Below, in pieces: positions 1 through 9,100 of a stretch of 44,840 bases of DNA (position 1 is its first letter; each line of letters starts with the position of its first letter). The translations under genes were made by a program, and so were the position numbers. The DNA comes from Bacteroidales bacterium (GTDB lineage Bacteria; Bacteroidota; Bacteroidia; Bacteroidales; WCHB1-69), in contig JAFPXF010000022.1 in the NCBI GenBank assembly GCA_017394765.1, positions 1 to 44,840 on the forward strand. The letters are read 5' to 3'. The notes beneath the pieces are model-generated. The model was given only the letters and a program-made list of their open reading frames with translations. It searched no databases and was not told where the DNA came from.

Positions 1-213
1 GACACCGCCGTCTCCGTAGTGCCTCCGCAGGAGCTGGAGCAGATGGCCGCAGAGTACCGCAGAAAGGCGGAGCGGTACATGGCCAGCGTGGTGGCCACCC
101 TCAAAGCCCACATCGCCGACTATCCGGCATACAGGGCTTTCGCGGGCGACAACGCGCCGAAGAACGAGGTGTTCCGCCGCGACAACACCAACCGCAAAAT
201 CTTCTTTGCATAA
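1..213 (+). CDS. Phage head-tail connector-like protein, 3' end only
   Basis: The frame is open from the first base of the window, so this is the C-terminal ~70 residues of a longer gene whose start lies outside. The visible part is a charged helix (EQMAAEYRRKAERYMASVV) followed by a tail ending in NRKIFFA. Position just upstream of small neck/tail genes, and the ending with an asparagine/arginine-rich stretch before IFFA, recall the DUF6712-type proteins of Bacteroidetes phages, but this is from memory and tentative. It stops 3 nt before the next gene, so the two are probably co-transcribed. A GTG at 19 is only an internal codon. Confidence 0.55.
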   Translation, partial: DTAVSVVPPQELEQMAAEYRRKAERYMASVVATLKAHIADYPAYRAFAGDNAPKNEVFRRDNTNRKIFFA

Positions 214-216
214 GTT

Positions 217-621
217 ATGGAACCATTAGACTACATCACCATCGGCTCCGCCGTCCTCAACTTCCTGCTGGGCGGCACCACGGTTTGGAGCATCATCCAG
301 TGGCTCTCCGAGAAACGGCTTCGCAAGATTGAGGAGAAAAGCAAGGAGACCAGCCTTGAGACACAGCGCTTCGAGGCGCTCACCCAGCAAATAGAGTATC
401 AGAAGCAGCTCATAGCCGAGTACATCAGCAACGAGCAGGCGAAGGACGAGCTGGACGACAAGCAGCGGGAACTCATCGCCACCCTAAAGCGCAACTCCGC
501 ACGCATCGAGGCCGAAAAGATTGAGCTGGAACGGCGGCTCACCATCTCGCAGGCCTACGAGTGCCACCGCAAGGACTGCCCCGACAGAATGAGGAAAACG
601 AACCAAAACACAGAAATATGA
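217..621 (+). CDS. Small phage protein: N-terminal membrane segment plus coiled coil
   Basis: A 134-aa protein. Residues ~8-28 are hydrophobic (TIGSAVLNFLLGGTTVWSII) and look like one membrane-spanning segment. Residues ~35-115 are highly charged, rich in E, K, Q and R with heptad-like spacing, and probably form a long coiled coil. The C-terminus has a Cys/His motif (YECHRKDCPDR). Function is unknown: the shape would fit a spanin- or holin-like membrane protein or a scaffold. Its TGA overlaps the ATG of the next gene (ATGA, 618-621), which indicates translational coupling in the phage late operon. Confidence 0.7.
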   Translation: MEPLDYITIGSAVLNFLLGGTTVWSIIQWLSEKRLRKIEEKSKETSLETQRFEALTQQIEYQKQLIAEYISNEQAKDELDDKQRELIATLKRNSARIEAEKIELERRLTISQAYECHRKDCPDRMRKTNQNTEI

Positions 622-1151
622 GAGAATGTGAACAAGACTACCGGGGAGACCTGCACAACTCCCCGCAGGCTTTCAGCCGCTACCTCCAAGACCTCGCATC
701 ACGTCACAGGTCACTGAACCACACTCCCGAAGAGCCCCACTTCTTCCGTGGCGAACTTGAAGAGTTCTACACGGGGTTCCGCGACCGCGTGAACTTCCCG
801 GCACTCATTCAGGAGGGCGGCGAGCTGCACTTCACCAGCGACAACGCCGACAACGCCTTCAAGGAGCGCGAATCCTCCTTCATGGTCGTGCAGTCTTACG
901 AGGACGATGGCGACTATGACGCGGTCTATGAGGCTTTCGACCTCTGCGAGCGCATCGGCGACGAGATCATCCGCAGGATGAACCTCGACAAGTACGAGGC
1001 CGCCTGCATGGTGGTCAAGGACTTCCACCTCGAAGACGTGACCGCCATCCAGATACAGAACGTGAGGGAACGCTACGCGGGGGTGCGCTACACGTTCACC
1101 ACCAGCACACCCTTTTGGAACGAGATTGACACAAGGAACTGGAGGCCATGA
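618..1151 (+). CDS. Hypothetical phage protein in the neck/tail module
   Basis: A 177-aa protein starting at the ATG at 618, which overlaps the upstream stop codon as ATGA. An in-frame ATG at 561 lies inside the previous gene and would add 19 residues that read as out-of-frame sequence, so 618 is preferred. The product is acidic and soluble with no signal peptide or membrane segment; the middle is helix-like (YEDDGDYDAVYEAFDLCERI). The size and acidity would suit a tail-completion or terminator-type protein, but no family is recognised. Its stop overlaps the next start (ATGA at 1148-1151), so four genes run as one coupled block. Confidence 0.65.
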   Translation: MRECEQDYRGDLHNSPQAFSRYLQDLASRHRSLNHTPEEPHFFRGELEEFYTGFRDRVNFPALIQEGGELHFTSDNADNAFKERESSFMVVQSYEDDGDYDAVYEAFDLCERIGDEIIRRMNLDKYEAACMVVKDFHLEDVTAIQIQNVRERYAGVRYTFTTSTPFWNEIDTRNWRP

Positions 1152-1906
1152 ACGAGATAAAGGTTGACATTGACGGCGTTCAGACCGTCCACAACGCGCC
1201 CGAATGCTTTGACGAGCTGACCCGCGAGCAGCTGTTGGCCGTATGCGCCGCAGTCGGCGGCACGCTCTCCGAATCCGCGTTCTATTCCGCCCTGTCGGGA
1301 ATCCCCGAAGAGACGTGGGAGGAGATTCCGTTCGGGAAACGCTACTTCCTGATGCGCCTCTTCGACTTCGCTTTTGAGAAAGAGCCGAGGTTTTCTCGCC
1401 AGCTGCTGCCCTGGATAGAGACGGACGGAGTGCGGCTCATCGGCTACCAGCCCTCCTTCTCCAACACCACGTGGGAGGAGTTCATCTACGCGGACGGCTA
1501 TATGCTGGCAGGGCGTTTCCGCGAGGCGGCGGCGGTGCTCTACCGACCCCAGCGGGGCGGCTACACGGGCGAGACCGACCGCCGCGTGCCGTTCACCATC
1601 TACGGCACTGACACCAGGATGAAACACCTCGCACATCTTCCCAATGACCAGCTGGCGGCGTTTGTGCTGTGCTACAAGACCCTCCGAGAGAGAAACTTGG
1701 AGAAGCGGTACCCAAATGTGTTCGCCCGATCACCAAAGCGGCGCAAGACTTCACCGAGCCAGCGGGAATCCGCTTTCTCGTGGGTGAGCGTCCACCGTGA
1801 CCTTATGGGAGACCGCTTCTATGACGAGGCCAAGTTCTACGCCTCCAACGTCCACGTCATACTTGGCAGGCTGGATAAAGTGATAAGGGAGGGTGGCAGA
1901 AAATGA
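1148..1906 (+). CDS. Hypothetical phage protein, last gene before the first cargo insertion
   Basis: A 252-aa protein translationally coupled to the upstream gene by an ATGA overlap. It is mixed alpha/beta with several aromatic motifs (RYFLMRLFDFAFEKEPRF, WEEFIYADGYML), a basic central stretch (ARSPKRRKTSPSQRE) and no signal peptide. In this genomic place a tail-assembly chaperone or neck protein would be expected, but no family is recognised. The high-GC codon use matches the other phage genes and stops abruptly at its TGA, where much AT-richer DNA begins. Confidence 0.65.
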   Translation: MNEIKVDIDGVQTVHNAPECFDELTREQLLAVCAAVGGTLSESAFYSALSGIPEETWEEIPFGKRYFLMRLFDFAFEKEPRFSRQLLPWIETDGVRLIGYQPSFSNTTWEEFIYADGYMLAGRFREAAAVLYRPQRGGYTGETDRRVPFTIYGTDTRMKHLAHLPNDQLAAFVLCYKTLRERNLEKRYPNVFARSPKRRKTSPSQRESAFSWVSVHRDLMGDRFYDEAKFYASNVHVILGRLDKVIREGGRK

Positions 1907-1931
1907 TGGCCTCCCGTTTTGAGATTTTTTT

Positions 1932-1939
1932 TAATTTTG
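1932..1939 (+). promoter_or_regulatory. Bacteroidetes-type -7 box (TAATTTTG) upstream of the AlbA_2 gene
   Basis: TAATTTTG fits the Bacteroidetes -7 consensus TAnnTTTG and lies 21 nt before the ATG at 1961. No TTTG is found at the usual -33 distance (one occurs at 1918-1921, too close). It implies that the gene is transcribed independently of the phage late operon and that translation starts at 1961 rather than at 1919. Confidence 0.5.
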
Positions 1940-1960
1940 CAGTCAGAAATTGATTGGTAT

Positions 1961-3373
1961 ATGGAAACGCAAAATATTGAATACAAGGAATCTTGGCGTG
2001 ACGAATATTTGAAATGGATTTGTGGCTTTGCCAACGCACAGGGTGGTACGCTCTACATCGGCAAAAACGATAAAGGCGAAGTTGTAGGTGTGACTGATGC
2101 CAAGCGTTTGCTGGAGGATATTCCCAACAAAGTTAAAAATGCGCTTGGGATAGTGGTCGATGTCCAACTGTTGGAACAAGAGGGCAAACCATTTCTCAAA
2201 ATTGATGTTGCCCCCAGCAGCTATCCCATCAATTTCAGAGGAGAATACCACATCCGTTCCGGGGCCACCAAACAAGTGCTTCAAGGTTCTGCTCTCACCC
2301 ATTTCCTACTCAAACGTACAGGAATGAAATGGGACGCAGTCGCAGCCGAAAAGTTCACTGCACAAGACCTTGACATCGAGAGTTTCAACATCTTCCGCCG
2401 CGAAGCGTTGCGAAGCAAACGAATGACGAAAGAAGACCTTGACTGTTCCAACGAAGAACTGCTCGAAAAATTGAACCTTACCGTTGACGGGAAATTGAAA
2501 CGTGCTGCTGTGCTCTTGTTTCACCGCAATCCCGAAAAAATGATTACGGGATGCTATACCAAAATCGGTATGTTCAACAAAGAAGCCGACATACTGTATA
2601 TGGACGAAGTGCATGGTTCACTGATGCTTCAAGCCGACCGTGTATTGGATTTGCTCTATCAAAAGTACCTCAAGGCATTCATCACATACGAAAATGTAAC
2701 CCGTGTGGAAACTTATCCGTTTCCCAAAATGGCGGTTCGCGAAGCCATTTTCAACGCATTGGTTCATTCCGACTGGTCTGCATCGTGTCCGATTCAAATC
2801 CGGGTTGAGGATGACCTCATGTATATATCCAATGATTGCGTTCTGGAAGAGGGCTTGACAGCAGAAAAACTGATGTCACCTCACAAGTCACAGCAACTCA
2901 ATCCCGACATTGCCAACACTTTTTTCCGTGCCGGATTCATTGAGGCATGGGGACGTGGTATTGAGAAAATGTGCAAAGCGTGTCTGGATTATGGTTCTCC
3001 GTTGCCATCTTATACACTCGGACGCTACGACATTATGGTGCGTTTTGATGCAGCCCCGGCTGTTTTGCCATTCATCGAGGATGAAAGGCGGAAATACGAG
3101 ATTTCACGAACTCCCCGTCACAATCAAGTAACGGGTAAAGTAACAGGTAAAGTAACAGGTAAAGTAACGGGTAAAGTAACAGGTAAATCCGCCACTATCT
3201 TGGAAACAATCAAGGCTAACCCGCGCATAACAGTTGACCAGCTGATGTCACTTCTTTCCATGAGCAATGCTGGCGTTCGTAAAATTATGAGACAATTGAA
3301 ATCTGATGGTCTCATTCGCAGGGTTGGTTCAGATAAGAATGGCCACTGGGAAGTGATTAATCCAGGGCAATAG
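1961..3373 (+). CDS. AlbA_2 / HATPase_c_4 putative transcriptional regulator or defence ATPase (prophage moron)
   Basis: A 470-aa protein from the ATG at 1961; an ORF from 1919 would begin upstream of the likely transcription start. Residues ~1-120 form an AlbA_2 (Schlafen-type) domain: NIEYKESW, then FANAQGGTLYIG and GEVVGV. Residues ~230-370 are an HATPase_c_4 / RecG-like C-terminal domain (MAVREAIFNALVHSDW, FFRAGFIEAWGRGIEKM). A linker of five VTGK repeats follows, then a winged helix at the C-terminus. The family is annotated as transcriptional regulators or ATP-dependent helicase-like proteins, and some members sit in anti-phage loci; its substrate is unknown. It is AT-richer than the flanking phage genes and has its own -7 box, so it is probably an acquired moron. 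Confidence 0.85.
   Translation: METQNIEYKESWRDEYLKWICGFANAQGGTLYIGKNDKGEVVGVTDAKRLLEDIPNKVKNALGIVVDVQLLEQEGKPFLKIDVAPSSYPINFRGEYHIRSGATKQVLQGSALTHFLLKRTGMKWDAVAAEKFTAQDLDIESFNIFRREALRSKRMTKEDLDCSNEELLEKLNLTVDGKLKRAAVLLFHRNPEKMITGCYTKIGMFNKEADILYMDEVHGSLMLQADRVLDLLYQKYLKAFITYENVTRVETYPFPKMAVREAIFNALVHSDWSASCPIQIRVEDDLMYISNDCVLEEGLTAEKLMSPHKSQQLNPDIANTFFRAGFIEAWGRGIEKMCKACLDYGSPLPSYTLGRYDIMVRFDAAPAVLPFIEDERRKYEISRTPRHNQVTGKVTGKVTGKVTGKVTGKSATILETIKANPRITVDQLMSLLSMSNAGVRKIMRQLKSDGLIRRVGSDKNGHWEVINPGQ
3128..3187 (+). repeat. Five tandem 12-bp repeats encoding VTGK
   Basis: Five consecutive copies of GTAACRGGTAAA inside the AlbA_2/HATPase gene, differing only at R. They encode a (VTGK)5 linker between the ATPase-like domain and the winged helix. 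Unit length is a multiple of three, so copy-number change would alter linker length without breaking the frame. Confidence 0.95.
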
Positions 3374-3375
3374 CC

Positions 3376-3837
3376 ATGTCCAGCCACACCATAACAGACA
3401 CGACAGACGGCAAAACCATCACCGCAGAAGAGTTCTACCAACAGGCGCGGCGGTGGGCTTCGATGGTGCGCAATGCCGCCAAGCGCAACACCCTGCGGTT
3501 CGCCAAGGGCAAGAAGCAAACCTCCATAACCAAGAAGAGCGGCAAGGTGGAGCGCAAGCTGCGCGACAGCATACAGTTCACCGTGGAGCGTGACAGCGGA
3601 ATCCCCGAGGCGGTGAGCTTCAAAGTCCCCATCCACGGGATATGGCGGGAATGGGCAGTGGGCTATGGCCAGCCGCGAGTTCCCGGCAAGTACGTGAATC
3701 CCCATCCCCGCATCCGCCGTTCTATAATGGACTGGTTAGACGAACCCATTGACCGCAATGCGGAACGCCTCTTCAACCTTGCCACCGAGTTTTGGGGCGA
3801 CAGGTGTCTGGTCAACTTTTTCGGGACAAAAAGTTGA
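3376..3837 (+). CDS. HK97 gp10-like phage neck/tail protein
   Basis: A 153-aa basic protein starting 2 nt after the previous stop. The middle part (ERKLRDSIQFTVERDSG, then a hydrophobic strand and PIHGIWREWAVGYGQPR) resembles small head-tail or tail-completion proteins of the gp10 type, which act in the virion neck; the assignment is moderate. Codon use returns to the GC-rich phage type. The last codons lie in a 14-bp inverted repeat that includes the stop codon, so the C-terminus (LVNFFGTKS) may be a junction product rather than the ancestral end. Confidence 0.65.
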   Translation: MSSHTITDTTDGKTITAEEFYQQARRWASMVRNAAKRNTLRFAKGKKQTSITKKSGKVERKLRDSIQFTVERDSGIPEAVSFKVPIHGIWREWAVGYGQPRVPGKYVNPHPRIRRSIMDWLDEPIDRNAERLFNLATEFWGDRCLVNFFGTKS

Positions 3838-3841
3838 CCAG
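3808..3841. repeat. 14-bp inverted repeat at the left border of the T9SS cargo
   Basis: The left arm 3808-3821 (CTGGTCAACTTTTT) and right arm 3828-3841 (AAAAAGTTGACCAG) are perfectly complementary around a 6-nt loop. The repeat covers the stop codon of the gp10-like gene. There is no T-run after it, so it is a weak terminator at best. It looks like a palindromic intergenic element or insertion scar marking the change from phage DNA to AT-rich cargo DNA. Confidence 0.85.
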
Positions 3842-4142
3842 GAACGGAGTGCTTGTGTTTTATAACGAATTGAATTTCGGTCTGCAGATGTCTGATATTA
3901 ACAGATAATTGTGCATATGTTGGTTGGCAAAGTCGCTTTTGGGATGTTGATGCCGCCTTTTTTTGTGCAAATAATCTTGTAGAGCTGTGTTTTTTTTAAA
4001 AATATAAACACAACCCTCTGATTTTCAGTGTGAAAATTATTTTTAATTGTTGCTGAGGTTACAATGATTTTTTATATCTTTACAGCGAGAAATTTGTGAC
4101 CAACATCGGTCAGAAAACAATTAACAATTAAAAACAAAATGT
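3838..4142. other. 305-bp AT-rich gap before the T9SS bicistron
   Basis: There is no ORF of note. It begins with the right arm of the 14-bp inverted repeat, becomes strongly AT-rich, and contains a -7-like box at 4075-4082 (TATCTTTA, one mismatch to TAnnTTTG) about 60 nt upstream of the ATG at 4143. The leader just before the start is A-rich (AACAATTAAAAACAAAATGT), as is usual for highly expressed Bacteroidetes genes without a Shine-Dalgarno. Confidence 0.6.
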
Positions 4143-6176
4143 ATGAGAAATGTAAAAATACTCTTTCAATTATTGGTTTTATCTGCTTTGTTTGCGGTTA
4201 TCTTTCCTACCGCCACCGCCCAAGGCGAGTGGAAGTGGGCGCATTACTGGACTGGAACTGGGGGCAACTTGAATGAAGTTTTTAATAAAGTTACAAATAC
4301 TGCTTTTGACGAGGATGGCAATATGTATGTCTATGGCACGATGGGCGGCAATGCCAGGTTGGATGGGGAAATGCTTATGTTTTCAAATAATTCTACTGTG
4401 ATTACTACCGAAGAACACTCTATTCTTTTGGCAAAATTTGATACTTCAGGTGCGATGCAGTGGTACAGAGTGATAAAATGCAATGATGATTGCAGATCTA
4501 TCCCCAAATGGATGACTATTAAAAATAATAGGATATATATTACAGGAACAACTGGTATGTCGGGCGACTACAATTATTGGTTATATTACATAGACACTTT
4601 GATAACGAAAGCGGATGTTTTGAGCCTTCCGGAATCAGAGAGAAAGCCCCCATATAAATGGAGCCATTGGTTTTTCTTTTCCCAATTGGATTTGGATGGA
4701 AATCGTTTGGAAGACCATTTTGTGGAAGCATATACGAGGCAATATTATGAGAACGGTAATGATTATATTCGAAATGTTGAGCCAATTTGTGCTGACAACA
4801 CTGTGCTTACTCCAATGCACGTAGATGATGCAGGTAATGTATGTTTGTTTGGACAGTTTGTATATGCAGGTAATGAGGAACAACCCTATACAATAGTCAT
4901 AGATGGAGACTCTTCTAAAACTTACGATTTGTATTTACCTGGTAGCAGTTGTGGCTATAGTGCCTTGTGGAATGTGATGTTTTACAAGTTTACACCAAAC
5001 TGGGAGTTGGACTTCGCCAAGTTGATGGTGCAAAGCACCGAAGGTATTGCTACATCATGGGAACTTATTGGGGATAGTATTAACCCTCAGTTTACGATAT
5101 ACCCTGAATGGCTTTCGTGCGACCATAATGATAATATGTATGTTTCAGGGTATATGGAACTTGCCATGTGGAATAATGGGAATTCGTTACATCAATATCC
5201 TGTCAAAGTCTATTTTGACAGTTTGCATTATGCCACTATAATAGATGAAAGCGGCACTCGTAGATTGAACTTTGTTTTGAAATATAATAGTGAAGGTGAT
5301 ATACTATGGTGTAACCAGATTTATACGAAAGGTCATCCAACCGACCCTGATCAATTTTCACATGGTGAATTATATGGTAATTGTTATGAAGATGGTTCAT
5401 TGTATTTGACTGGACGGGGATGTAGCGTCCTTGATGAGAATGTTGGGATTTTCTTTGATAGTACCTGTACAATGCGGCTTCACGGCCCGCAAAACATTAG
5501 TAAGACAAATGTTGGTTTTTTTGTTAGATATGATGCATTTACAGGCTGTTATATTAATCATGGGGTTGTCCCTGTTATAGAAGGTAATTCATCATCATCC
5601 CCTGGACCCGTTTTGGCCACCATACACAACAGAATTTTTGCCTTATCTCTATATAAACAGTATTCTTGGGATCCTGCAATTATAGAATGGAGCAACGAAG
5701 GGAACTTCATTTGTCATATACCTTTTTCGACAGGGCAATCTGAGTTGGGCACTGTCAATGCCAACCAAAATGGAACGCTTTTAGTTGATTTGGTTGCGTT
5801 CTCTCCTGTGACTTTTAGCAACAATGTGATTACCAACTGCAATAATCAACCCAATAGCAATGCTGTATTTGCGCTATATCATAATCCTGAATTTTCCACA
5901 CCATACGTTGGGATTTCCAATTATGGCGAGAAACTATCAGATTTGAGAATCTGGCCCAATCCCACAAACAATTTCCTTAATGTTGTAAGTGACAATGATC
6001 CGATTGACTATATCACCGTTATGGATTTGAGTGGAAAAATCCTTATGCGGAAAAATGTTGGAAACAACAATACAATTTTAAATGTATCTCTCTTGCCTGT
6101 TGGAACTTATCTTTTGGAAACAGTTTGCAAAGGGGAAATTTCTGTAAAAAAATTTGTCAAACAAAATATGTACTAA
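4143..6176 (+). CDS. T9SS-sorted secreted protein with beta-propeller-like repeats (prophage cargo)
   Basis: A 677-aa protein. Residues 1-26 form a Sec signal peptide ending TATA|QG. The mature part has repeated blades such as AFDEDGNMYVYG, LAKFDTSGAMQW and DDAGNVCLFG, typical of SBBP-like beta-propeller proteins. Residues ~600-677 are a type A T9SS sorting domain (LRIWPNPTNNFLNVV, MDLSGKILMRKNV, LPVGTYLLET, KFVKQ). The product should therefore cross the outer membrane by T9SS and be surface-attached or released. It is AT-richer than the phage and the host genes nearby. Sixteen nt separate it from the next T9SS gene, so the two form a bicistron. Its position between phage neck and tape-measure genes is unusual. 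Confidence 0.9.
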   Translation: MRNVKILFQLLVLSALFAVIFPTATAQGEWKWAHYWTGTGGNLNEVFNKVTNTAFDEDGNMYVYGTMGGNARLDGEMLMFSNNSTVITTEEHSILLAKFDTSGAMQWYRVIKCNDDCRSIPKWMTIKNNRIYITGTTGMSGDYNYWLYYIDTLITKADVLSLPESERKPPYKWSHWFFFSQLDLDGNRLEDHFVEAYTRQYYENGNDYIRNVEPICADNTVLTPMHVDDAGNVCLFGQFVYAGNEEQPYTIVIDGDSSKTYDLYLPGSSCGYSALWNVMFYKFTPNWELDFAKLMVQSTEGIATSWELIGDSINPQFTIYPEWLSCDHNDNMYVSGYMELAMWNNGNSLHQYPVKVYFDSLHYATIIDESGTRRLNFVLKYNSEGDILWCNQIYTKGHPTDPDQFSHGELYGNCYEDGSLYLTGRGCSVLDENVGIFFDSTCTMRLHGPQNISKTNVGFFVRYDAFTGCYINHGVVPVIEGNSSSSPGPVLATIHNRIFALSLYKQYSWDPAIIEWSNEGNFICHIPFSTGQSELGTVNANQNGTLLVDLVAFSPVTFSNNVITNCNNQPNSNAVFALYHNPEFSTPYVGISNYGEKLSDLRIWPNPTNNFLNVVSDNDPIDYITVMDLSGKILMRKNVGNNNTILNVSLLPVGTYLLETVCKGEISVKKFVKQNMY

Positions 6177-6192
6177 CCAAAACAATGTCGAT

Positions 6193-9100
6193 ATGAAAAA
6201 GATTTTACTATTTCTGTTGTTGTCGCTGCTATTCTTTGACGGCAACATTATGGCACAGGTGCAACAAGAATGTGACCTGTATCTTAACACGGACTTCGAT
6301 TCCGACTGCTTGCTTGATGATTACCTGGAAAGGTTCCCCGAACTTTTGGAGCTTGGGTCAGATGAGTGTATGCTGGCTTGTAGGGGCAACACGGTACAAT
6401 ATACGGCTGTCTGTCCGAATGGCATTCAGTATTCGTGGAACATTATTGGTGCTCAAAACTACACTCTAATCAACCAAAACCGCACGGCCGTTGTCACGTG
6501 GGGAACTGGAAATATCGGGAATATTTCAGTGTCAGTGCTGACAACGGATTCCATAACTTGTTCAATAGAAACGTGTGTTTTCCTGATGGAGTCTCCTGTG
6601 GCTGCTTGTTCCTCTGTGCCTCTGTATTATTACGATCAGTCTGGAAATAAAGTTATAGAGATTTGCTTCGGAGAGACCATTGATTTTATGGATATGAGCA
6701 GTGCAGGAAGGACACCTATCACTGGATATTTTTGGGAAAGTAACTTTGGCACAGCCTCGTCTCAGAACTATTCACTTACTCCATCTCAGGAAGGCGAGTT
6801 CAAACTCAACCATTGTGTGTGGAATGAGTGCGGATGCAGTGATTGCGAGACAATTATAATCAGAGTGCTGCCAAGGGTTGAACTTGAATTGTCTTGCCAC
6901 GGGACTGTCTGCCAGAATACCACAGCTACTTACACGATTAACAGTCCAAACTGTTGGGAGTACATTTGGAGTGTTGAAGGCGGTACGTTTTCAGGACAGG
7001 GTTCTCCAACTATTACAGTTGACTGGGGCAGTCCCTCTTCGGGATATGGTGTGATTTCCTTGAACTCCTACGCCTGCGAAACCGAATGCAAATCCCTTCT
7101 TTCAGTGAAAATTCCCGTTATAGTCAATAATGCCGAAATTATCGGTCCTGACGAAATATGTGTAGGGGAGGTTCAACAATATGAACTCCCGATGTGGGGA
7201 TCTACTATTTACCAATGGGGGGCTACCCCAAACAATAACAACGAAGTAATTGAGCATGAAGCTGAATTCCTGAACCAGTACTTGCTGGAGTTTACCCAGC
7301 CGGGAATATATAGTATTGAGGCGAGTTATGTATGTGAATTTTTGGAGTGCGGACCTTTCCATACGCAGAAAACTATTGTTGTCAAGGATACAATGAGCAT
7401 TCGATCCACGGATAGTGTGGTTTGTAAAGGAGACACGGGGCATTACACCACTTGGCACGGCAACAGTGTGTCTTGGCAGGTATATAATCAAAACAATCAG
7501 TATGTTTTTGGCTCCAATGGGGTTTCTTTGAACTACAACTTCTTGATTCCTGGCAAATACAGGATTGTGGCATCCAACACCGCTGTTTATTGCAATGATG
7601 CGGAGTTTTTTGTCACCGTGTTGGACAATCCTCCGGCACTGACATTTGTTCAAGGCCCTAATGATGCTTGTCCAAAAAGTTCCATACTATTGTCGGCCAC
7701 CCCCACCCAACCCAACTACTTTCTGCAGTGGCAACCATTGTGCCCATCGGCAACACCTTCATCTGTAGATGGAGAAGAGGTTACTATTAATTATGATACT
7801 GAAGTGTGTGATGTGGCTGTTTATCAGGTGGACAATGAGTATGGGTGTCGTTCGGAGGCATATATTCATACGGTGGATACATTCCGTCTTGCCCCGTTCT
7901 CAGTGCCAGCCATTTCTCATGTATGTGCTGGAGCATTTGTTGATATGAGTGTGGCAGACCAGTCCGCTAATGTCACATACGAGTGGACAATATCACCTGC
8001 CAATGCTGCATCTGTTAACGGTAGTCATTTTTCAAATCAAGTTCGAATACTGACAAATTATCTTGACACTTTGCCAGTTATTGCAACTGTCACACTGAAA
8101 CGTACATATTGCTCCAATATGGTGGAATATGAAACAGCACAGATTTCTATTGAAAATGTGACGGTCTCTGTGGATTACGAGGATACTATATGTAATAATA
8201 CGAGAGACTATTTTTATGCCTCAGGAATCCACGTTGACAATTACTACACTTGGGTGATGGATGGCACGGACACTCATCATGGCTATAATACAAGTTATTA
8301 TTTCGGGACACCAGGCACACATAATTTCACCCTTACCTACCGACCTGATCCTCATTGTAATGCCGCTACTGTCAGCGGGCAAGTGTTTGTTGTTGACAGG
8401 CCCTCTGTTTCCATAACTGCCATCAATGACACAACATTAAGTGTTGCGCAGCAGGCAAACGTTACCTATTCTTGGACGTTTAATGGGGATACAATACCCA
8501 ATATGCACGATACTGTTTGTTTTGTAGGGGATACAGGTGAGTTTTGCTGCATAGTCACCAGCACTATACCCCCATATTGCAGTAACATAGCATGCTATTC
8601 AAACGAACCTTCTGGACCATCTCAGCCAGACACCTGCTTGCCGTTGGAGTTGACAGATTCTCTCATCTCTTGCAACGAAGCCGTAATTAAAGCTGTCAAT
8701 CCAACAAATGCAACAATTTCTTGGGGTATTTCTTCGCAGTATGGGTACTGCTTACCCTCATCTTCAACAGACTCAACCATAGCCTATTTTAGGAAAGAAG
8801 GAATTTATTATATTTCCGCATATATGGTGGATAATGGGCAGTGCTATAGAGGCCATATTTATGATACCATTAATTGTATTCCTGGAATGAAGGTGCGCTA
8901 TGATTGTGATGGTCATCTTATTATATATGATACTTCCAAATATCGTGATGGCTTTACTATGCCCAACCGCACCATCACTATAGAAGGTACTTCTCTTTTT
9001 GCCACTCTTACGGATACAAACCATATCACCTCTATTCCCATTCCAAATTTACCTCACGGGCAATATACAGTGACTATGGATATGGGTATGGATGTTCCTT

